Source: Hyphomicrobiales bacterium (GTDB taxonomy: Bacteria > Pseudomonadota > Alphaproteobacteria > Rhizobiales > Rhizobiaceae). From it: 64,000 bases of DNA. The notes below the pieces were generated by a model. The model ran no database searches and was not told the origin of the DNA. It was given only the letters and a program-made list of their open reading frames with translations. The first letter of the stretch is position 1; the number at the start of each line of letters is the position of its first letter. Shown piece after piece: positions 44,846 through 55,484 of the stretch. The stretch is taken from positions 4,302 through 68,301 of the forward strand of contig PAPH01000002.1 of NCBI GenBank assembly GCA_002709005.1, in the 5' to 3' direction. A program made the translations under genes and the position numbers.

Positions 44846-45526
44846 TTACCGGCCCTTGGCGCTTTTTTCAGGGACCACCGGTTCGGGCAGGACGGAATCG
44901 ACAGCGTCGAGAACGGCGAGCGCAACGGCATCGGGCGACCCGGTGCCGTCGATCAGCTTGCAGCGTTTCGGCTCGGACTGGGCGAGATCGCGAAAGGCCT
45001 GCCGGCGCATCTCGTGGGTGGCGACTTCTTCCTTCTCGAACCGGTCGGGGCCGGCGCTGTCGCTGCTGCCGCGCTTGCGGGCGCGCGTCAGGCCGGATTC
45101 GGCGGGCACGTCGAGAATGAGGGTGATGTCCGGCATCACGCCGTTGACGACCACACGTTCGAGATTGCGCACGAAGCCGGGTTCGAGATTGCCGGTCACA
45201 CCCTGATAGACGCGGGTGGAATCGACGTAACGGTCGCATAGCACGACGGTGCCTTCGGCGAGTGCCGGACGGATAACCTGTTCGACATGATCGGAACGGG
45301 CGGCGGCGAACAGCGTGGCTTCCATGCGCACGCCGAACTCCTCGGCCTGGCCGCTGAGAAGAATATGGCGGACGGCTTCGGCACCCTGCGAGCCGCCGGG
45401 CTCGCGGGTTACGAGCACATCATGGCCGCGGCGGCGCAACACGTCGGCCAGCCGATTGATCTGGGTGGATTTCCCAGCCCCCTCGCCGCCCTCGAATGTG
45501 ATGAAGCAACCCTTGCCCTGGCTCAC
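44846..45526 (-). CDS. tmk: Thymidylate kinase
   Basis: A 226-residue P-loop kinase. The ATP loop is [12 protein letters not shown], followed by the TREPGGS motif and a dTMP-site [12 protein letters not shown]. It phosphorylates dTMP to dTDP. The start is GTG at 45526. It sits between the carboxypeptidase gene and holB, the standard alphaproteobacterial order. Confidence 0.95.
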   Translation of the reverse strand: MSQGKGCFITFEGGEGAGKSTQINRLADVLRRRGHDVLVTREPGGSQGAEAVRHILLSGQAEEFGVRMEATLFAAARSDHVEQVIRPALAEGTVVLCDRYVDSTRVYQGVTGNLEPGFVRNLERVVVNGVMPDITLILDVPAESGLTRARKRGSSDSAGPDRFEKEEVATHEMRRQAFRDLAQSEPKRCKLIDGTGSPDAVALAVLDAVDSVLPEPVVPEKSAKGR

Positions 45527-45548
45527 GTCTGATTCCTGCTCGTCGGGT

Positions 45549-46703
45549 TCAGTTCCAGAATTGGACCAGTTCGATCAGCGCGTCCAGTGCCTGGCTGTGA
45601 ATTGGCCCCTTCTTCACCGACTGCGCGGCATAAAGCGGCTCCTCGCGGCTTAGCGTATCGCCGATATAGATATAAAGGTCGCCGATCTGTTGGCCCTCCT
45701 CGACCGGTGCCTTCAGCGGCCAGTTGTAGCGAACCCGCGCCACCAGCCGGTCGGGATTGGTCAGCGGCAGGAAGATGTCGACGGGCCCCTTGGCCTTCAG
45801 ATCGACGGAAGTTTCGCCACCATAGACCGAAGCGGTGGCAACCACCTCGCCATCCTTAAACAGCGGTTTTCGCTCGAAGGCACGGATGCCCCATTCAAGG
45901 ATCTTGCGGGCCTCCTCCCGCCGGGCGTTCTCGCTTTCGAGCCCGCTCATGGCGAGGAAGAGCCGCCGACCGTCACGCTGGATCGAGGAAACGATGGCGT
46001 AGCCCGAAGCCTCGGTATAGCCCGTTTTCATCCCGTCGACGCCGATATCGAGGCCAAGCAGCGGATTGCGGTTGCGCTGGCGGATCTTGTTCCAAGTGAA
46101 ATCCTCCTGGGAATAGTAGTGATAAAATTCCGGATAGGTCCGGTAGATATGCCGCGCCAGCACCACGAGATCCCGCATGGTGACATGGGATTGGGGGTTC
46201 GGCAGACCGGTGGAATTGCCGAAGACCGAGTTCGTCAACCCGATCGCCTTGCCACGTTCGGTCATCAGCCGGGCGAAATTTTCTTCCGAACCGGCCATAC
46301 CCTCGGCAATCACCATGCACCCGTCATTGGCCGACTGGATGATCACGCCCTGGATCAGATCGCGCAGGGCGATGTTGGAATGGATCTCGGCAAACATGGT
46401 GGAGCCGCCGGACATAGCCCCGCCGTTGCGCCAGGCATTTTCGGACACCGAATACTCGTCGTCGAGCGTCAACCGCCCCGACTTGATAGCGTTGAAGACG
46501 ACTTCCATCGTCATCAGCTTGGCGAGCGAGGCCGGTGGGACCTCCTCGTTCTCGTTCTTGGCGAAAAGGACGGTGCCGGTCTCGGCCTCGACAAGGTAGG
46601 CCTGCTTGGCGCGGGTCTCGAAGAGCTGAGCGAAAGCCTGTGACGGCGACAGAGCGGCCAGAGTGATGAGGACAAGTACCGCGCGGAAGAAAGTCAGCCG
46701 CAC
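45549..46703 (-). CDS. D-alanyl-D-alanine carboxypeptidase (PBP5/6 type)
   Basis: A 384-residue exported serine peptidase. A signal peptide precedes [13 protein letters not shown]. The active-site motifs are SLAK ([11 protein letters not shown]), SAN ([11 protein letters not shown]) and KTG ([12 protein letters not shown]). A C-terminal beta domain ends the protein (from about 290). It trims pentapeptide side chains of peptidoglycan. The GTG at 46703 is chosen because GGGGAGG lies just upstream and the signal starts there. It leads the operon with tmk 22 bases downstream; rlpA lies 161 bases upstream. Confidence 0.92.
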   Translation of the reverse strand: MRLTFFRAVLVLITLAALSPSQAFAQLFETRAKQAYLVEAETGTVLFAKNENEEVPPASLAKLMTMEVVFNAIKSGRLTLDDEYSVSENAWRNGGAMSGGSTMFAEIHSNIALRDLIQGVIIQSANDGCMVIAEGMAGSEENFARLMTERGKAIGLTNSVFGNSTGLPNPQSHVTMRDLVVLARHIYRTYPEFYHYYSQEDFTWNKIRQRNRNPLLGLDIGVDGMKTGYTEASGYAIVSSIQRDGRRLFLAMSGLESENARREEARKILEWGIRAFERKPLFKDGEVVATASVYGGETSVDLKAKGPVDIFLPLTNPDRLVARVRYNWPLKAPVEEGQQIGDLYIYIGDTLSREEPLYAAQSVKKGPIHSQALDALIELVQFWN

Positions 46704-46864
46704 ATCAGCCTCCCCTAAACTACCGTTTTCCCTATGAAACCGGACAGTAGACCGTTTCATCCTGAGGCGCAAACGGTCGGCATCGACGGGCCGCCACGTT
46801 CATTGGCTTTTCGGATTCGCTCTATTTCAATTGATGGAACTTTGGAACAGCCGCGTGCCGAAAT

Positions 46865-47938
46865 TCAGTTCTTCCGGCCGGTCAGGACGAGTGAGAACGG
46901 ATCGACGTCGGACGTCACCCGGTTGCCACGGTAAGCCAGGCCGATATCGCGGAACCCGTCCGAACCAGTCAGCGCTTCGGGCGCCGACACCATCAGTTCC
47001 GGTCGGTCTTCGACATAGGGACCGACTTCCGGCAGGCTGAACCCGACGGGCAGGAAGGCCGGCGAAACCAGATCACCCGACGGTGCCGCCGGCACCGGAA
47101 CGGCCGCAGCGGCGACGACCGGCAACTGCGATGTCTCCGCTGCCTGGACGAAAGCCGTCGTCGCGGCCGCAGCGGAACCCGCCTCGCCAACACCAGGCAA
47201 CGCGCCGGACGGCGTCGGCCCATTCATGGCGAGCATGGTGCCGGAACCTGCAGGCGCGATCTGGTCGGGAGACTGATAGCTGGCCATCAGATAGGAGGTG
47301 TCGTCGCCCTCGACGGGGGCGCGGCCGACATATTGAACGCGGACGGCGGCGACGCCGTCGCCCTTCATGGCGAGAAGATCCGCAGCCTTGCTGGAAAGAT
47401 CGATTATACGCCCGTGGGCGAAAGGACCGCGATCATTGACCCGTACGATAACCGAATGACCGTTCTTCTTGTTGGTCACCCGCGCGTAGCTCGGCAGCGG
47501 AAAAGTCGGATGGGCCGCGGAGATGTGATACTGGTCGTAGATCTCACCGTTGGCGGTCTTGCGGCCATGGAAGTTCGGCCCGTACCAGGATGCGAGACCG
47601 GATTTGTCGTAGCCTGGCTCCTCGGTGGGCGTGTACCATTTGCCGGCTACCTTATAGGGCTTGCCGACCAATTCGCGGCCGCCGCCCTTCTTCACATTCT
47701 TGTCGGTGGTGACACGCGGGCTGGCTTCGACGCCGTATTCGGCGGAAGAGAATTTCGTGATGTTCGAGATCTCGGCTTTCGACGACTTGCTGCCGCCGGA
47801 ACTTGTTTCGCAGCCCGTCAGAGCCGGAAAAAGAGCGACCAGCCCAAGAGCCACGGTGGCCCGGCCGATCTGTTTACGTGTCGGAGTGTCCCACTTCAAC
47901 GCCGTCTGTCCCCGTCGCGGCCTTGCCCTGGCCCGCAT
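46865..47938 (-). CDS. rlpA: RlpA-like septal-ring lipoprotein (lytic transglycosylase family)
   Basis: A 357-residue protein with a lipobox (ALTGC, Cys about residue 43) after a long basic lead. A double-psi beta-barrel RlpA domain follows (SGLASWYGPNFHGRKTANGEIYD, RVTNKKNGHSVIVRVNDRGPF, IDLSSKAADLL). The C-terminal ~150 residues are Ala/Pro/Val-rich with no SPOR domain that I can recognise. RlpA cleaves stem-less glycan at the septum. Start is uncertain: ATG 47938 gives a long n-region, and a TTG 13 codons later would give a normal one. Confidence 0.85.
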   Translation of the reverse strand: MRARARPRRGQTALKWDTPTRKQIGRATVALGLVALFPALTGCETSSGGSKSSKAEISNITKFSSAEYGVEASPRVTTDKNVKKGGGRELVGKPYKVAGKWYTPTEEPGYDKSGLASWYGPNFHGRKTANGEIYDQYHISAAHPTFPLPSYARVTNKKNGHSVIVRVNDRGPFAHGRIIDLSSKAADLLAMKGDGVAAVRVQYVGRAPVEGDDTSYLMASYQSPDQIAPAGSGTMLAMNGPTPSGALPGVGEAGSAAAATTAFVQAAETSQLPVVAAAAVPVPAAPSGDLVSPAFLPVGFSLPEVGPYVEDRPELMVSAPEALTGSDGFRDIGLAYRGNRVTSDVDPFSLVLTGRKN

Positions 47939-48125
47939 GCAATTTCCAATTTATCGTCCGCGCTTATTCGCGAAATATGACCGCCGAATCAAGCCCCTTG
48001 GGTCCGGCGATCTTCAAATCGGACATCAAAGTGGCAGAAATGCGGTCACCGAAAAGGCCGATATCCGAGTATCCGCCCGACAGGGTGAACAGACGGTAAA
48101 CTCCGGTGGCGAAGGCGCGGGAAAC

Positions 48126-48527
48126 TCAGCCTTCGATCCGGGCGGTGCCGGATTTGCCGTCGTCGCGCAGCCAGTTGATGGTTGACGCACCGGTCTTTTC
48201 GACGGTGAAGCAGGTCGCCTTTCCGTCATACCAGGTCGGCCACTGCTGGCAGAGATTGGCACCGTCGACCCACCATTTACCGGTTTCCTTCGGCGCCATG
48301 AACTTGCCGAGACCGAGCGCCGAGCCGTCACCGCTCACCGCGCCGGACGTCTGGTAGTAGAGCGGGAATTCGCCGCCGAACGGCGTCTTCAGATAGATAC
48401 GTTTGCCCGATACCAGCGATTTGAGCTCGGTGCCGCGAAGGGTGTCCGCGGAGGAAGGTGTCGCCAATGCCAGTGTTGCGGCAACCGCCGCAATGGCGCA
48501 GGCGCCGGTACGAAAATGCGCAATCAT
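48126..48527 (-). CDS. Small exported protein of unknown function
   Basis: A 133-residue protein with a clear signal peptide (about 1-27, ending PSSA). The mature part is about 105 residues with the blocks GTELKSLVSGKRIYLKTP, GGEFPLYYQTSGAVSG and KWWVDGANLCQQW. Two cysteines (in NLCQQW and ATCFTV) could form a disulfide. I recognise this as a type common in rhizobia-related genomes but know no function. It is followed upstream by a normal purine-rich site (AAGGAGACC). It diverges from anmK. Confidence 0.7.
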   Translation of the reverse strand: MIAHFRTGACAIAAVAATLALATPSSADTLRGTELKSLVSGKRIYLKTPFGGEFPLYYQTSGAVSGDGSALGLGKFMAPKETGKWWVDGANLCQQWPTWYDGKATCFTVEKTGASTINWLRDDGKSGTARIEG

Positions 48528-48661
48528 GCCTGGTCTCCTTCACTGTCCATACACACAGATACGCATGAGACGGCTCACAGGTTTCATGCCCCCGTCAGAT
48601 TTTGCGGGGAAGCGTCCGCGCCTGTAAGGATCGACGGACCGAGACGAGGGAGATTCGGACA

Positions 48662-49783
48662 ATGGCGCATCCATGGGCAATCGGGCTGATGACGGGCACC
48701 GTTCTCGACGGCAATGTCGATATCGCCATGATCCGCACCGACGGCTCCGAAATCGCCGAATTCGGGCCGTGGGAGCTTGCCCCCTACCCCGATCATGTTC
48801 CGCCTGTGCTGGAAGAGGCGCTGAAACAGGCCCGCGCCTGGAACTTCGAAGGTGCGGAGCCGGAAATCTTCGCCATGGCCGAGGCGCTTTTGACCCGGGC
48901 GCAGGCCGAAGCCGTCAATGCGTTTCTCGCCAAAAACGGCATCGCGGCGCGCGAGGTGGCTGCGATCGGCTTTCACGGCCAGACCGTTCTGCACCGTGCG
49001 CCGACGGCGGACGCGAAGGGCAAAACCCGGCAGCTCGGCGACGGTGCGGCGATGGCCGAGATCACCGGTATCGATACCGTCTACGACTTCCGTACCGCCG
49101 ATATCGAAGCCGGCGGCCAGGGAGCGCCCCTCTCGGCGATCTATCACGCCGGCATGCTCAGGAGCATCGGTGCGGGACCGGAAACCGCCATCCTCAATCT
49201 CGGAGGGGTAGCGAATGTTTCCTGGAGCGACGGCGAGACGCTGGTCGCCTTCGACACTGGGCCGGCCAACGCTCCGGTCAACGACTGGATCAAGGCGCAC
49301 AAGAGGGGCGGCTTCGACGTGGATGGCAAGATCGCCGCCGCCGGGCGCATCGACGAGGCAAGGCTCGAAAGGCTTCTCGAACATCCCTACCTTGCCGCCC
49401 CGTTCCCCAAATCGCTCGACCGCTTCGATTTCGGCGCGGCGATGGCAGACGGCCTCGATCTCGCCGACGGTGCAGCCACCCTTACCGCCTTCACTGCCGC
49501 CGCGGTTGGCAAGGCGCTCGACATTCTTCCGGTACGCCCCGATCGGCTGGTCGTCTGCGGCGGAGGGCGCAAGAACCCGACCATGCTGTCTGAAATCGCC
49601 AAACGCGCCGGCGTTACCGCCGACACGGCAGAAGCCGCAGGCTTCCGGGGCGATGCGGTGGAGGCCGAATGTTTCGCCTATCTCGCCATGCGGCGCCTCG
49701 AAGATCTGCCAATCAGCTTTCCCACGACGACCGGTGCGCCGGAAAAAATGACGGGTGGCCGGATCGCCCGGGCGGCCCGCTGA
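48662..49783 (+). CDS. anmK: Anhydro-N-acetylmuramic acid kinase
   Basis: A 373-residue ASKHA-fold kinase. The phosphate loop is [13 protein letters not shown] (usual form SGTSxDG, so a variant). Other blocks are [35 protein letters not shown] and [12 protein letters not shown]. It phosphorylates anhydroMurNAc during recycling of cell-wall sugars, which fits the many wall genes nearby. The ATG at 48662 is chosen over an upstream in-frame start because the family begins here. Confidence 0.92.
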   Translation: MAHPWAIGLMTGTVLDGNVDIAMIRTDGSEIAEFGPWELAPYPDHVPPVLEEALKQARAWNFEGAEPEIFAMAEALLTRAQAEAVNAFLAKNGIAAREVAAIGFHGQTVLHRAPTADAKGKTRQLGDGAAMAEITGIDTVYDFRTADIEAGGQGAPLSAIYHAGMLRSIGAGPETAILNLGGVANVSWSDGETLVAFDTGPANAPVNDWIKAHKRGGFDVDGKIAAAGRIDEARLERLLEHPYLAAPFPKSLDRFDFGAAMADGLDLADGAATLTAFTAAAVGKALDILPVRPDRLVVCGGGRKNPTMLSEIAKRAGVTADTAEAAGFRGDAVEAECFAYLAMRRLEDLPISFPTTTGAPEKMTGGRIARAAR

Positions 49784-49869
49784 GATGGCCTTCCGGCGCG
49801 CATTGTCGCACGGCTTGCCTTGGAGATGACCGGCGCTAACTCCACAGACAGCCACGCCTCGAGGACTTC

Positions 49870-51504
49870 ATGCTCGACACCCTGAAACGCGCGATCATAC
49901 CAGTCGCCGCCCTCCTTCTCTCCGCCATCGCCGTTCTGACCGGAGCTTACTGGCTCCTTGTCCTCACCCTGCCGGTGATCGCGATCGGCCTTTACGACTG
50001 GTTTCAGGACGACTGGACGATCACCCGCAACTTCCCCGTCGCCGGCCGCATCCGCTGGCTGTTCTACAAACTCAGACCCTATCTCCGCGCCTATATCGTG
50101 GAGGACGATCTGGGCGGTACGCCGTTTTCGTTCGAGGCGCGCAATCTCATTCATTCCCGCGCCCGCGGCGAAACCGACACCCATCCCTTCGGCACGGAAC
50201 GCGATACCGACCGCGATACCTATCACTGGATCATGCATTCGATCGCGCCGGAACCCGAGCCGGACCAGGATCCGCGCGTCGAGGTCGGCAACGAGCAGAC
50301 GGGCAAGCCCTATTCGGCCTCGATCCTCAACATCTCGGCGATGAGCTTCGGCGCGCTGTCGGCCAACGCGATCAGGGCGCTCAACCTCGGCGCCGCCAAG
50401 GGCAATTTCTATCACGATACCGGTGAAGGCGGGCTGAGCGACCATCATCTCGCCCATGGCGGCGACATCGTCTGGGAACTGGGGTCGGGCTATTTTGGCG
50501 CACGCGACAACCAAGGCCGCTTCGACCCGGAAATGTTCCGCGATACCGCGTCGAGGGACGTGGTCAGGATGACGGAGATCAAGCTCAGCCAGGGCGCAAA
50601 ACCCGGCCACGGCGGCATGCTGCCGGGCGCAAAGGTCACCGAGGAGATCGCGCGTATCCGCAACGTTCCCGCCCACGAGGATTGCCTGTCGCCGCGCGGC
50701 CACTCGGCCTTCTCGACGCCGCTCGAACTGATGGAATTCGCGGCAAGAATGCGCGATCTCTCCGGCGGGAAACCTGTCGGTCTCAAGCTCTGCATCGGCC
50801 AGCCGCATGAACCCTTCGCGCTGGTCAAGGCGATGCGCGAGACCGGCATCTATCCCGAATTCATCGTCGTCGACGGCGGCGAAGGCGGCACCGGTGCGGC
50901 ACCGCTCGAACTCACCGACTGGGTGGGCATGCCGCTGTCCGAGGGACTGGTTCTGATGCGCAACGCGCTGGTGGGCGCCGGCGTCAAGGACAAGGTGAAA
51001 CTGGTCGCCTCCGGTAAGGTCTATTCGGGCATGGGGCTAGCGCGAAACATCGCGCAAGGGGCGGACTGGTGCAACGCCGCACGCGCCTTCATGATGTCGG
51101 TCGGCTGCATCCAGTCGCAGCGTTGTCATCTGGGCACTTGCCCTACCGGCGTTGCGACCCAGAACCCGTGGCGGCAGCGCGGTCTGGTGCCGGAAGTCCA
51201 GGGCGAGCGGGCGGCGCGCTTCCACGCCAAGACGATTGGCGCGCTGGCCGAAATCGTCGCCTCCACCGGTTTGAAGCATCCACGCGAGCTCCAGCCTCAC
51301 CACATCATGCACCGCGCCGGGCCGGAAAAGGCGGTGACGATGGACCGTATACATACTTTTCTGCCCGAAGGCGTCCTGCTCGAGGAGCCGGAAGAGACGA
51401 TCTATGCAGACTGGTGGGATGCCGCCCGCACCGACAGTTTCCGCCCCGCCGTTGATCTCGTCGAGCGGCGGTCCTCGACGAAGCCGGAGGAAGTGGCAAG
51501 CTGA
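49870..51504 (+). CDS. Membrane-anchored glutamate-synthase-like FMN protein (GltB2 type)
   Basis: A 544-residue protein with two N-terminal membrane helices (about 8-45) and a FMN-binding glutamate-synthase barrel (SMSFGALSANAIRALN, IVVDGGEGGTGAAP). A [3Fe-4S] pattern of CX5CX4C is present at Cys413, Cys419 and Cys424 (GCIQSQRCHLGTCPTG). It lacks the glutaminase domain and the C-terminal beta-helix of true GltB, so it is the stand-alone type of unknown reaction. It follows anmK by 86 bases. Confidence 0.86.
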   Translation: MLDTLKRAIIPVAALLLSAIAVLTGAYWLLVLTLPVIAIGLYDWFQDDWTITRNFPVAGRIRWLFYKLRPYLRAYIVEDDLGGTPFSFEARNLIHSRARGETDTHPFGTERDTDRDTYHWIMHSIAPEPEPDQDPRVEVGNEQTGKPYSASILNISAMSFGALSANAIRALNLGAAKGNFYHDTGEGGLSDHHLAHGGDIVWELGSGYFGARDNQGRFDPEMFRDTASRDVVRMTEIKLSQGAKPGHGGMLPGAKVTEEIARIRNVPAHEDCLSPRGHSAFSTPLELMEFAARMRDLSGGKPVGLKLCIGQPHEPFALVKAMRETGIYPEFIVVDGGEGGTGAAPLELTDWVGMPLSEGLVLMRNALVGAGVKDKVKLVASGKVYSGMGLARNIAQGADWCNAARAFMMSVGCIQSQRCHLGTCPTGVATQNPWRQRGLVPEVQGERAARFHAKTIGALAEIVASTGLKHPRELQPHHIMHRAGPEKAVTMDRIHTFLPEGVLLEEPEETIYADWWDAARTDSFRPAVDLVERRSSTKPEEVAS

Positions 51505-51604
51505 ACTGAAGCGGCCAGTTGAACAAAAGCGGACGGTCAAGCGTTGGGTCCATGTGACCGCCCGGAAATTTCCCGACCCCAACCCAGAACGGAAGGCATG
51601 ATCC

Positions 51605-53320
51605 ATGGCCACGTCCGTCGCCGATATCATTGTCGACACGCTCACAACCGCAGGCGCAAAGCGCTGCTACGGCATTGTGGGAGACACCATCAACCACTTC
51701 ACCGATGCAATCCGCCGCTCGGAGCTTCAATGGGTGCATGTGCGCCATGAGGAAGTCGGGGCGCTCGCCGCCGGCGGAGAAGCTCTGATGACCGGCGAGC
51801 TCGCCGTCTGCGCCGGCACCTGTGGACCGGGCAGCCTGCATTTCGTCAACGGTATATTCGAAAGCCACCGCAACGGCGCGCCGGTGGTGTTGATCGCTTC
51901 CGATGTCGCCCGCCCCGAAGTGGGGTTGAACTTCCCCCAGGAGGTGGATCAGAAGAAGATCTACGAGCAGTGTTCGGTGTTCTGCGAGTACATCTCCCAC
52001 CCCGCGCAGGCCCGTCGCATCACTGCCCAGGCTGCATCCGCCGCGCTCAACAAGGGCGGCGTGGCGGTGGTGATCGTCAATGGCGACATGTTCGTTGAAA
52101 AGGACGCCGACGCACAGCCCTGGACGGTGTACCGGCCAAACCCGGTCCTGCGCCCCGCCCCCGATGAACTGACCGCGCTCGCCGAGAAGCTCAACACCGC
52201 GCAGAACGTGACGATCTATGCCGGCTACGGGGCGCGTGACGCCCATGCCGAGATCGTTGAACTGGCGGAACGGCTGAAAGCACCGGTCGCCCATTCGAGC
52301 CGGGCCAAGGAATTCGTCGAACCCGACAACCCGTTCAATGTCGGCATGACCGGAATTCTCGGCAACAAGGCCGGCGTGGAGGCCATCTCCTCGGCCGACA
52401 TCATGTTGTGCCTCGGCACCGATTTCGCCTGGACTCAATATTATCCCGACGGCGAAAAGGTGATCCAGATCGACCGTGACGCGACACATCTGGGGCGGCG
52501 CGCGCCGGTGGGGCTCGGCCTGGGCGGCGACATCGCGCCGACCCTGCGCGAACTGATGCCGCTCCTCGATATCAAGGACGACGACGCGCACCTCCAGAAT
52601 GCGCTTTCGCAGTGGCGGGACGACACCGAAACCTATGTCCAATCGGCGGAAAACAAGGATCCTGACCTTATTCATCCGCAGCAGGTCACACGGCTGGTCG
52701 ACAGGTTGGCGGACGAGGACGCCGTCTTCACCGCCGATGGCGGCAGCCCGATGGTCTGGCTGCTTCGCCATCTCAGCGCCAATGGCAAACGAAAATTCCT
52801 CACGAGCCTGCTCCACGGCACCATGGCCAACGCCTATCCCCAAGCGCTAGGCATCGCCGCCGCCTATCCCGACCGTCAGGTCATTGCGCTGTGCGGCGAC
52901 GGCGGCATGAGCATGCTGATGGGCGACCTGTTGACGCTGGTGCAGGAGAAGCTGCCGGTCAAATTACTGATCTACAACAACGAATCGCTCGGCTTCGTGG
53001 AAATGGAACAGCGGGTCGAGGGCCTTCTCGACGCGTTTACCGACCTGAAGAATCCCGATTTCGCCAAGCTGGCCGAGGCCTGCGGACTGTCCGGCTGGCG
53101 CGTCGAACGCGAGGGTGATCTCGAACCCGCCATGCGCGCCTGGCTCGCCGCCGACGGCCCCGCACTTCTCGACGTCCGCGTCAACAGGATGGAACTCGTC
53201 ATGCCGCCCGAGATCGAGGCCGGCCAGGTCGCCTCCACCGCCCTCTTCGGCCTCAAGGCCGTGCTCGACGGACGCGGGCGGGAGGTGGTTTCATTGCTAC
53301 GGGACAATTTCCTGAAGTAG
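51605..53320 (+). CDS. poxB: Thiamine-pyrophosphate-dependent pyruvate dehydrogenase (quinone), PoxB-like
   Basis: A 571-residue ThDP enzyme. Catalytic Glu50 (HVRHEEVGALAAGG) and the diphosphate motif starting at CGDGGMSM (Asp432) and ending in NN are intact. PoxB oxidises pyruvate to acetate and CO2, feeding electrons to quinone at the membrane. The C-terminus is consistent with the PoxB type (QVASTALFGLKAVLDGRG). Other ThDP oxidases are the alternative. It follows the GltB2-like gene by 100 bases, and its regulator is unknown. Confidence 0.88.
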   Translation: MATSVADIIVDTLTTAGAKRCYGIVGDTINHFTDAIRRSELQWVHVRHEEVGALAAGGEALMTGELAVCAGTCGPGSLHFVNGIFESHRNGAPVVLIASDVARPEVGLNFPQEVDQKKIYEQCSVFCEYISHPAQARRITAQAASAALNKGGVAVVIVNGDMFVEKDADAQPWTVYRPNPVLRPAPDELTALAEKLNTAQNVTIYAGYGARDAHAEIVELAERLKAPVAHSSRAKEFVEPDNPFNVGMTGILGNKAGVEAISSADIMLCLGTDFAWTQYYPDGEKVIQIDRDATHLGRRAPVGLGLGGDIAPTLRELMPLLDIKDDDAHLQNALSQWRDDTETYVQSAENKDPDLIHPQQVTRLVDRLADEDAVFTADGGSPMVWLLRHLSANGKRKFLTSLLHGTMANAYPQALGIAAAYPDRQVIALCGDGGMSMLMGDLLTLVQEKLPVKLLIYNNESLGFVEMEQRVEGLLDAFTDLKNPDFAKLAEACGLSGWRVEREGDLEPAMRAWLAADGPALLDVRVNRMELVMPPEIEAGQVASTALFGLKAVLDGRGREVVSLLRDNFLK

Positions 53321-53379
53321 AATCTGATCGGCCGCAGGAGGACGGCCGGGGAGCAACGATCAACCTGCGGGGCTGACAC

Positions 53380-54546
53380 GTGCAACAGACAGAACGCATC
53401 GTCGAATCGTTCATTCGCATGCTCGACGAGATACCGAACTGGATTGCCAGCATCATCATCATCGCCATCGCGGTGGTGGCCGGGGCGGTGATTCACCGGC
53501 TGGTTTACCGGCTGCTGAAATCGACCACCAAGGAGTCCGGACTGCTCTGGCGCTCGCTCGTCGGCCGCACCGAACAGCCGGTGCGACTGGCGATCTTCGC
53601 GACCGCGATGGCGATCGGCTCCTCCGTCGCGCCGCTCACCGATTACCAGGACGGGGTCGTCCGTCACATTCTTGTGCTCGTCCTGATCGGACTTCTGGCG
53701 TGGACCGCGCGGATCGCGCTCCACATCTGGATGACGATCTATCTGAGGAAATTCGAGCTCAACGCCCCCGACAACCTGATGGCGCGCAAGCACGTGACCC
53801 AAAGCCGGATTCTCCAGCGGGTGGCCAACGTGCTCATCATCATGATCGCCTTCTCCTGGGCGATGATGACCTTTGAACCTGTCCGCCAGTACGGCGTCAG
53901 CCTGCTCGCCTCGGCGGGGGCGGCCGGTCTCGTCGTTGGTCTGGCGCTACAGCCCGTTCTCAAGAACATTTTTGCCGGCATCCAGCTTGCCATTACCCAG
54001 CCGATAAGGATCGATGACGCGCTGCTGGTCGAGGGCGAATGGGGCAAGGTGGAGGAGATCACATCGACCTATGTGGTGGTCAAGATCTGGGACTGGCGGC
54101 GGCTGGTGCTGCCGCTGAGCTATTTTATCGAGCACCCCTTCCAGAACTGGACCCGCGAGACCGCCTCGCTGATAGGCACGGTGACCATCTTCCTCGATTT
54201 CGCCGTACCGGTCGCAAAGCTGCGCGAAAAGGCACAGGAGATCGCCAGGCAATCGCCGCTCTGGGACGGCGACGTTTTCGCGGTCCAGGTGGTGGATTTC
54301 CATGAGACCGTCATGCAGGTCCGAATCCTGGTCTCGGCACGCAATTCGCCCGATGCCTTCGACCTGAGATGCGAGGTTCGCGAGAAACTGATCACCTTCA
54401 TCCAGGAGGAATATCCCGAGACCCTGCCCCGCACCCGCGCGGTGCTGACCGGGCCGGAAGGCCCCAGCATCAAGGTCAGCGCCAAACCGGTCGAGGGCGC
54501 GATTCATCCAGAAGACGGCCGCGCGCCGGAATCAGGTGGCGCGTGA
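53380..54546 (+). CDS. MscS-family mechanosensitive ion channel
   Basis: A 388-residue membrane protein with four predicted N-terminal helices. The pore helix TM3 is Gly/Ala-rich (LLASAGAAGLVVGLALQPVL), followed by the conserved beta domain (LAITQPIRIDDALLVEGEWGKVEEIT) and a C-terminal cytoplasmic alpha/beta domain. It releases solutes on osmotic downshock. The start is GTG at 53380. It is 59 bases from poxB and converges with the DsrE gene. Confidence 0.9.
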   Translation: MQQTERIVESFIRMLDEIPNWIASIIIIAIAVVAGAVIHRLVYRLLKSTTKESGLLWRSLVGRTEQPVRLAIFATAMAIGSSVAPLTDYQDGVVRHILVLVLIGLLAWTARIALHIWMTIYLRKFELNAPDNLMARKHVTQSRILQRVANVLIIMIAFSWAMMTFEPVRQYGVSLLASAGAAGLVVGLALQPVLKNIFAGIQLAITQPIRIDDALLVEGEWGKVEEITSTYVVVKIWDWRRLVLPLSYFIEHPFQNWTRETASLIGTVTIFLDFAVPVAKLREKAQEIARQSPLWDGDVFAVQVVDFHETVMQVRILVSARNSPDAFDLRCEVREKLITFIQEEYPETLPRTRAVLTGPEGPSIKVSAKPVEGAIHPEDGRAPESGGA

Positions 54547-54577
54547 GGTGGGGCCGCGTGTGGTTGGCTGGCCGGGC

Positions 54578-55015
54578 CTACGGCCTGACGTAGGAATAGC
54601 CCTGCTCCTGCAACTCCATCAGCCGCACCACGCCGGAGGGCACGATCTTCGCCTCCGACAGAAGCTCGACCTTGCCGCCGGCTTTCTTCTCCATCCCTTC
54701 GAGCGTGTTGCCGCAGGCGGCGAAAACGAGATTCTCGTCCTCAAGCGACATCGCGGCAACACGATCCTTCACCGGGCTATCGGCGGTGAGCATGTGCAGC
54801 CCCGGGCCGTAGGTGACGATCTCGATGGCGACCGTCTCGCCCTTTTCCTCGTAGTAGGAACGTACGTTCTTGGCGTTGTTGAGCGCCATGTCCATCACCT
54901 GTTTGTCGCCCTGGTCGACGTGAATGGCGAGCTTGTGCTGCGCCTCGGCAGCAATCGCCGGCACGGCGAGAGCGGTGGACAGAAGCACGGCTGCGATGGC
55001 TATGAAAAGCTTCAT
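54578..55015 (-). CDS. Exported DsrE-family protein
   Basis: A 145-residue protein with a signal peptide (1-23, ending AIAA) and a DsrE/F-like fold (HKLAIHVDQGDKQVMDMALNNAKN, IEIVTYGPGLHML). A single cysteine, Cys101 (LVFAACGNTLEGM), sits where sulfur-carrier DsrE proteins have their active thiol. Exported DsrE homologs occur in sulfur-oxidising bacteria, but the function is unproven. A sulfur-trafficking role alongside the Sox system 46 kb away is inference. It is convergent with the MscS gene. Confidence 0.78.
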   Translation of the reverse strand: MKLFIAIAAVLLSTALAVPAIAAEAQHKLAIHVDQGDKQVMDMALNNAKNVRSYYEEKGETVAIEIVTYGPGLHMLTADSPVKDRVAAMSLEDENLVFAACGNTLEGMEKKAGGKVELLSEAKIVPSGVVRLMELQEQGYSYVRP

Positions 55016-55191
55016 GATTTCCTCCTGGCGGGATTATTGGCACGCCTGTTCGGGGCAAGTTACAGGTGCACACGTTTATTGGAGAAGATTATGTCGGCGC
55101 CGCATAAAGGCCAAGGGATGATTGAGGGCGCGTCGCACCGTTGACGCGGGCAAGCCATCGAAGCTAAATGCGTCACGCTCGATACCGGACT

Positions 55192-55281
<90 letters not shown>

Positions 55282-55484
55282 TTTTCGTTTGCGCTTTGCC
55301 GCCCGCCAACCCAAAGCGCCTTGGCTCCGGGTTCGAACTTCGTCCCGAATTCTCCGCAAGCCCCGCAGATTCCATGTCATGGCCCCAAATTCACCGCGAC
55401 GGCCAATCATTCACCGGCCGGCACATAAGGGCAGAAGACGTTGGTCTCGGACGCCCGAGCCTAAGGTCCATTAGACGGAACCTC

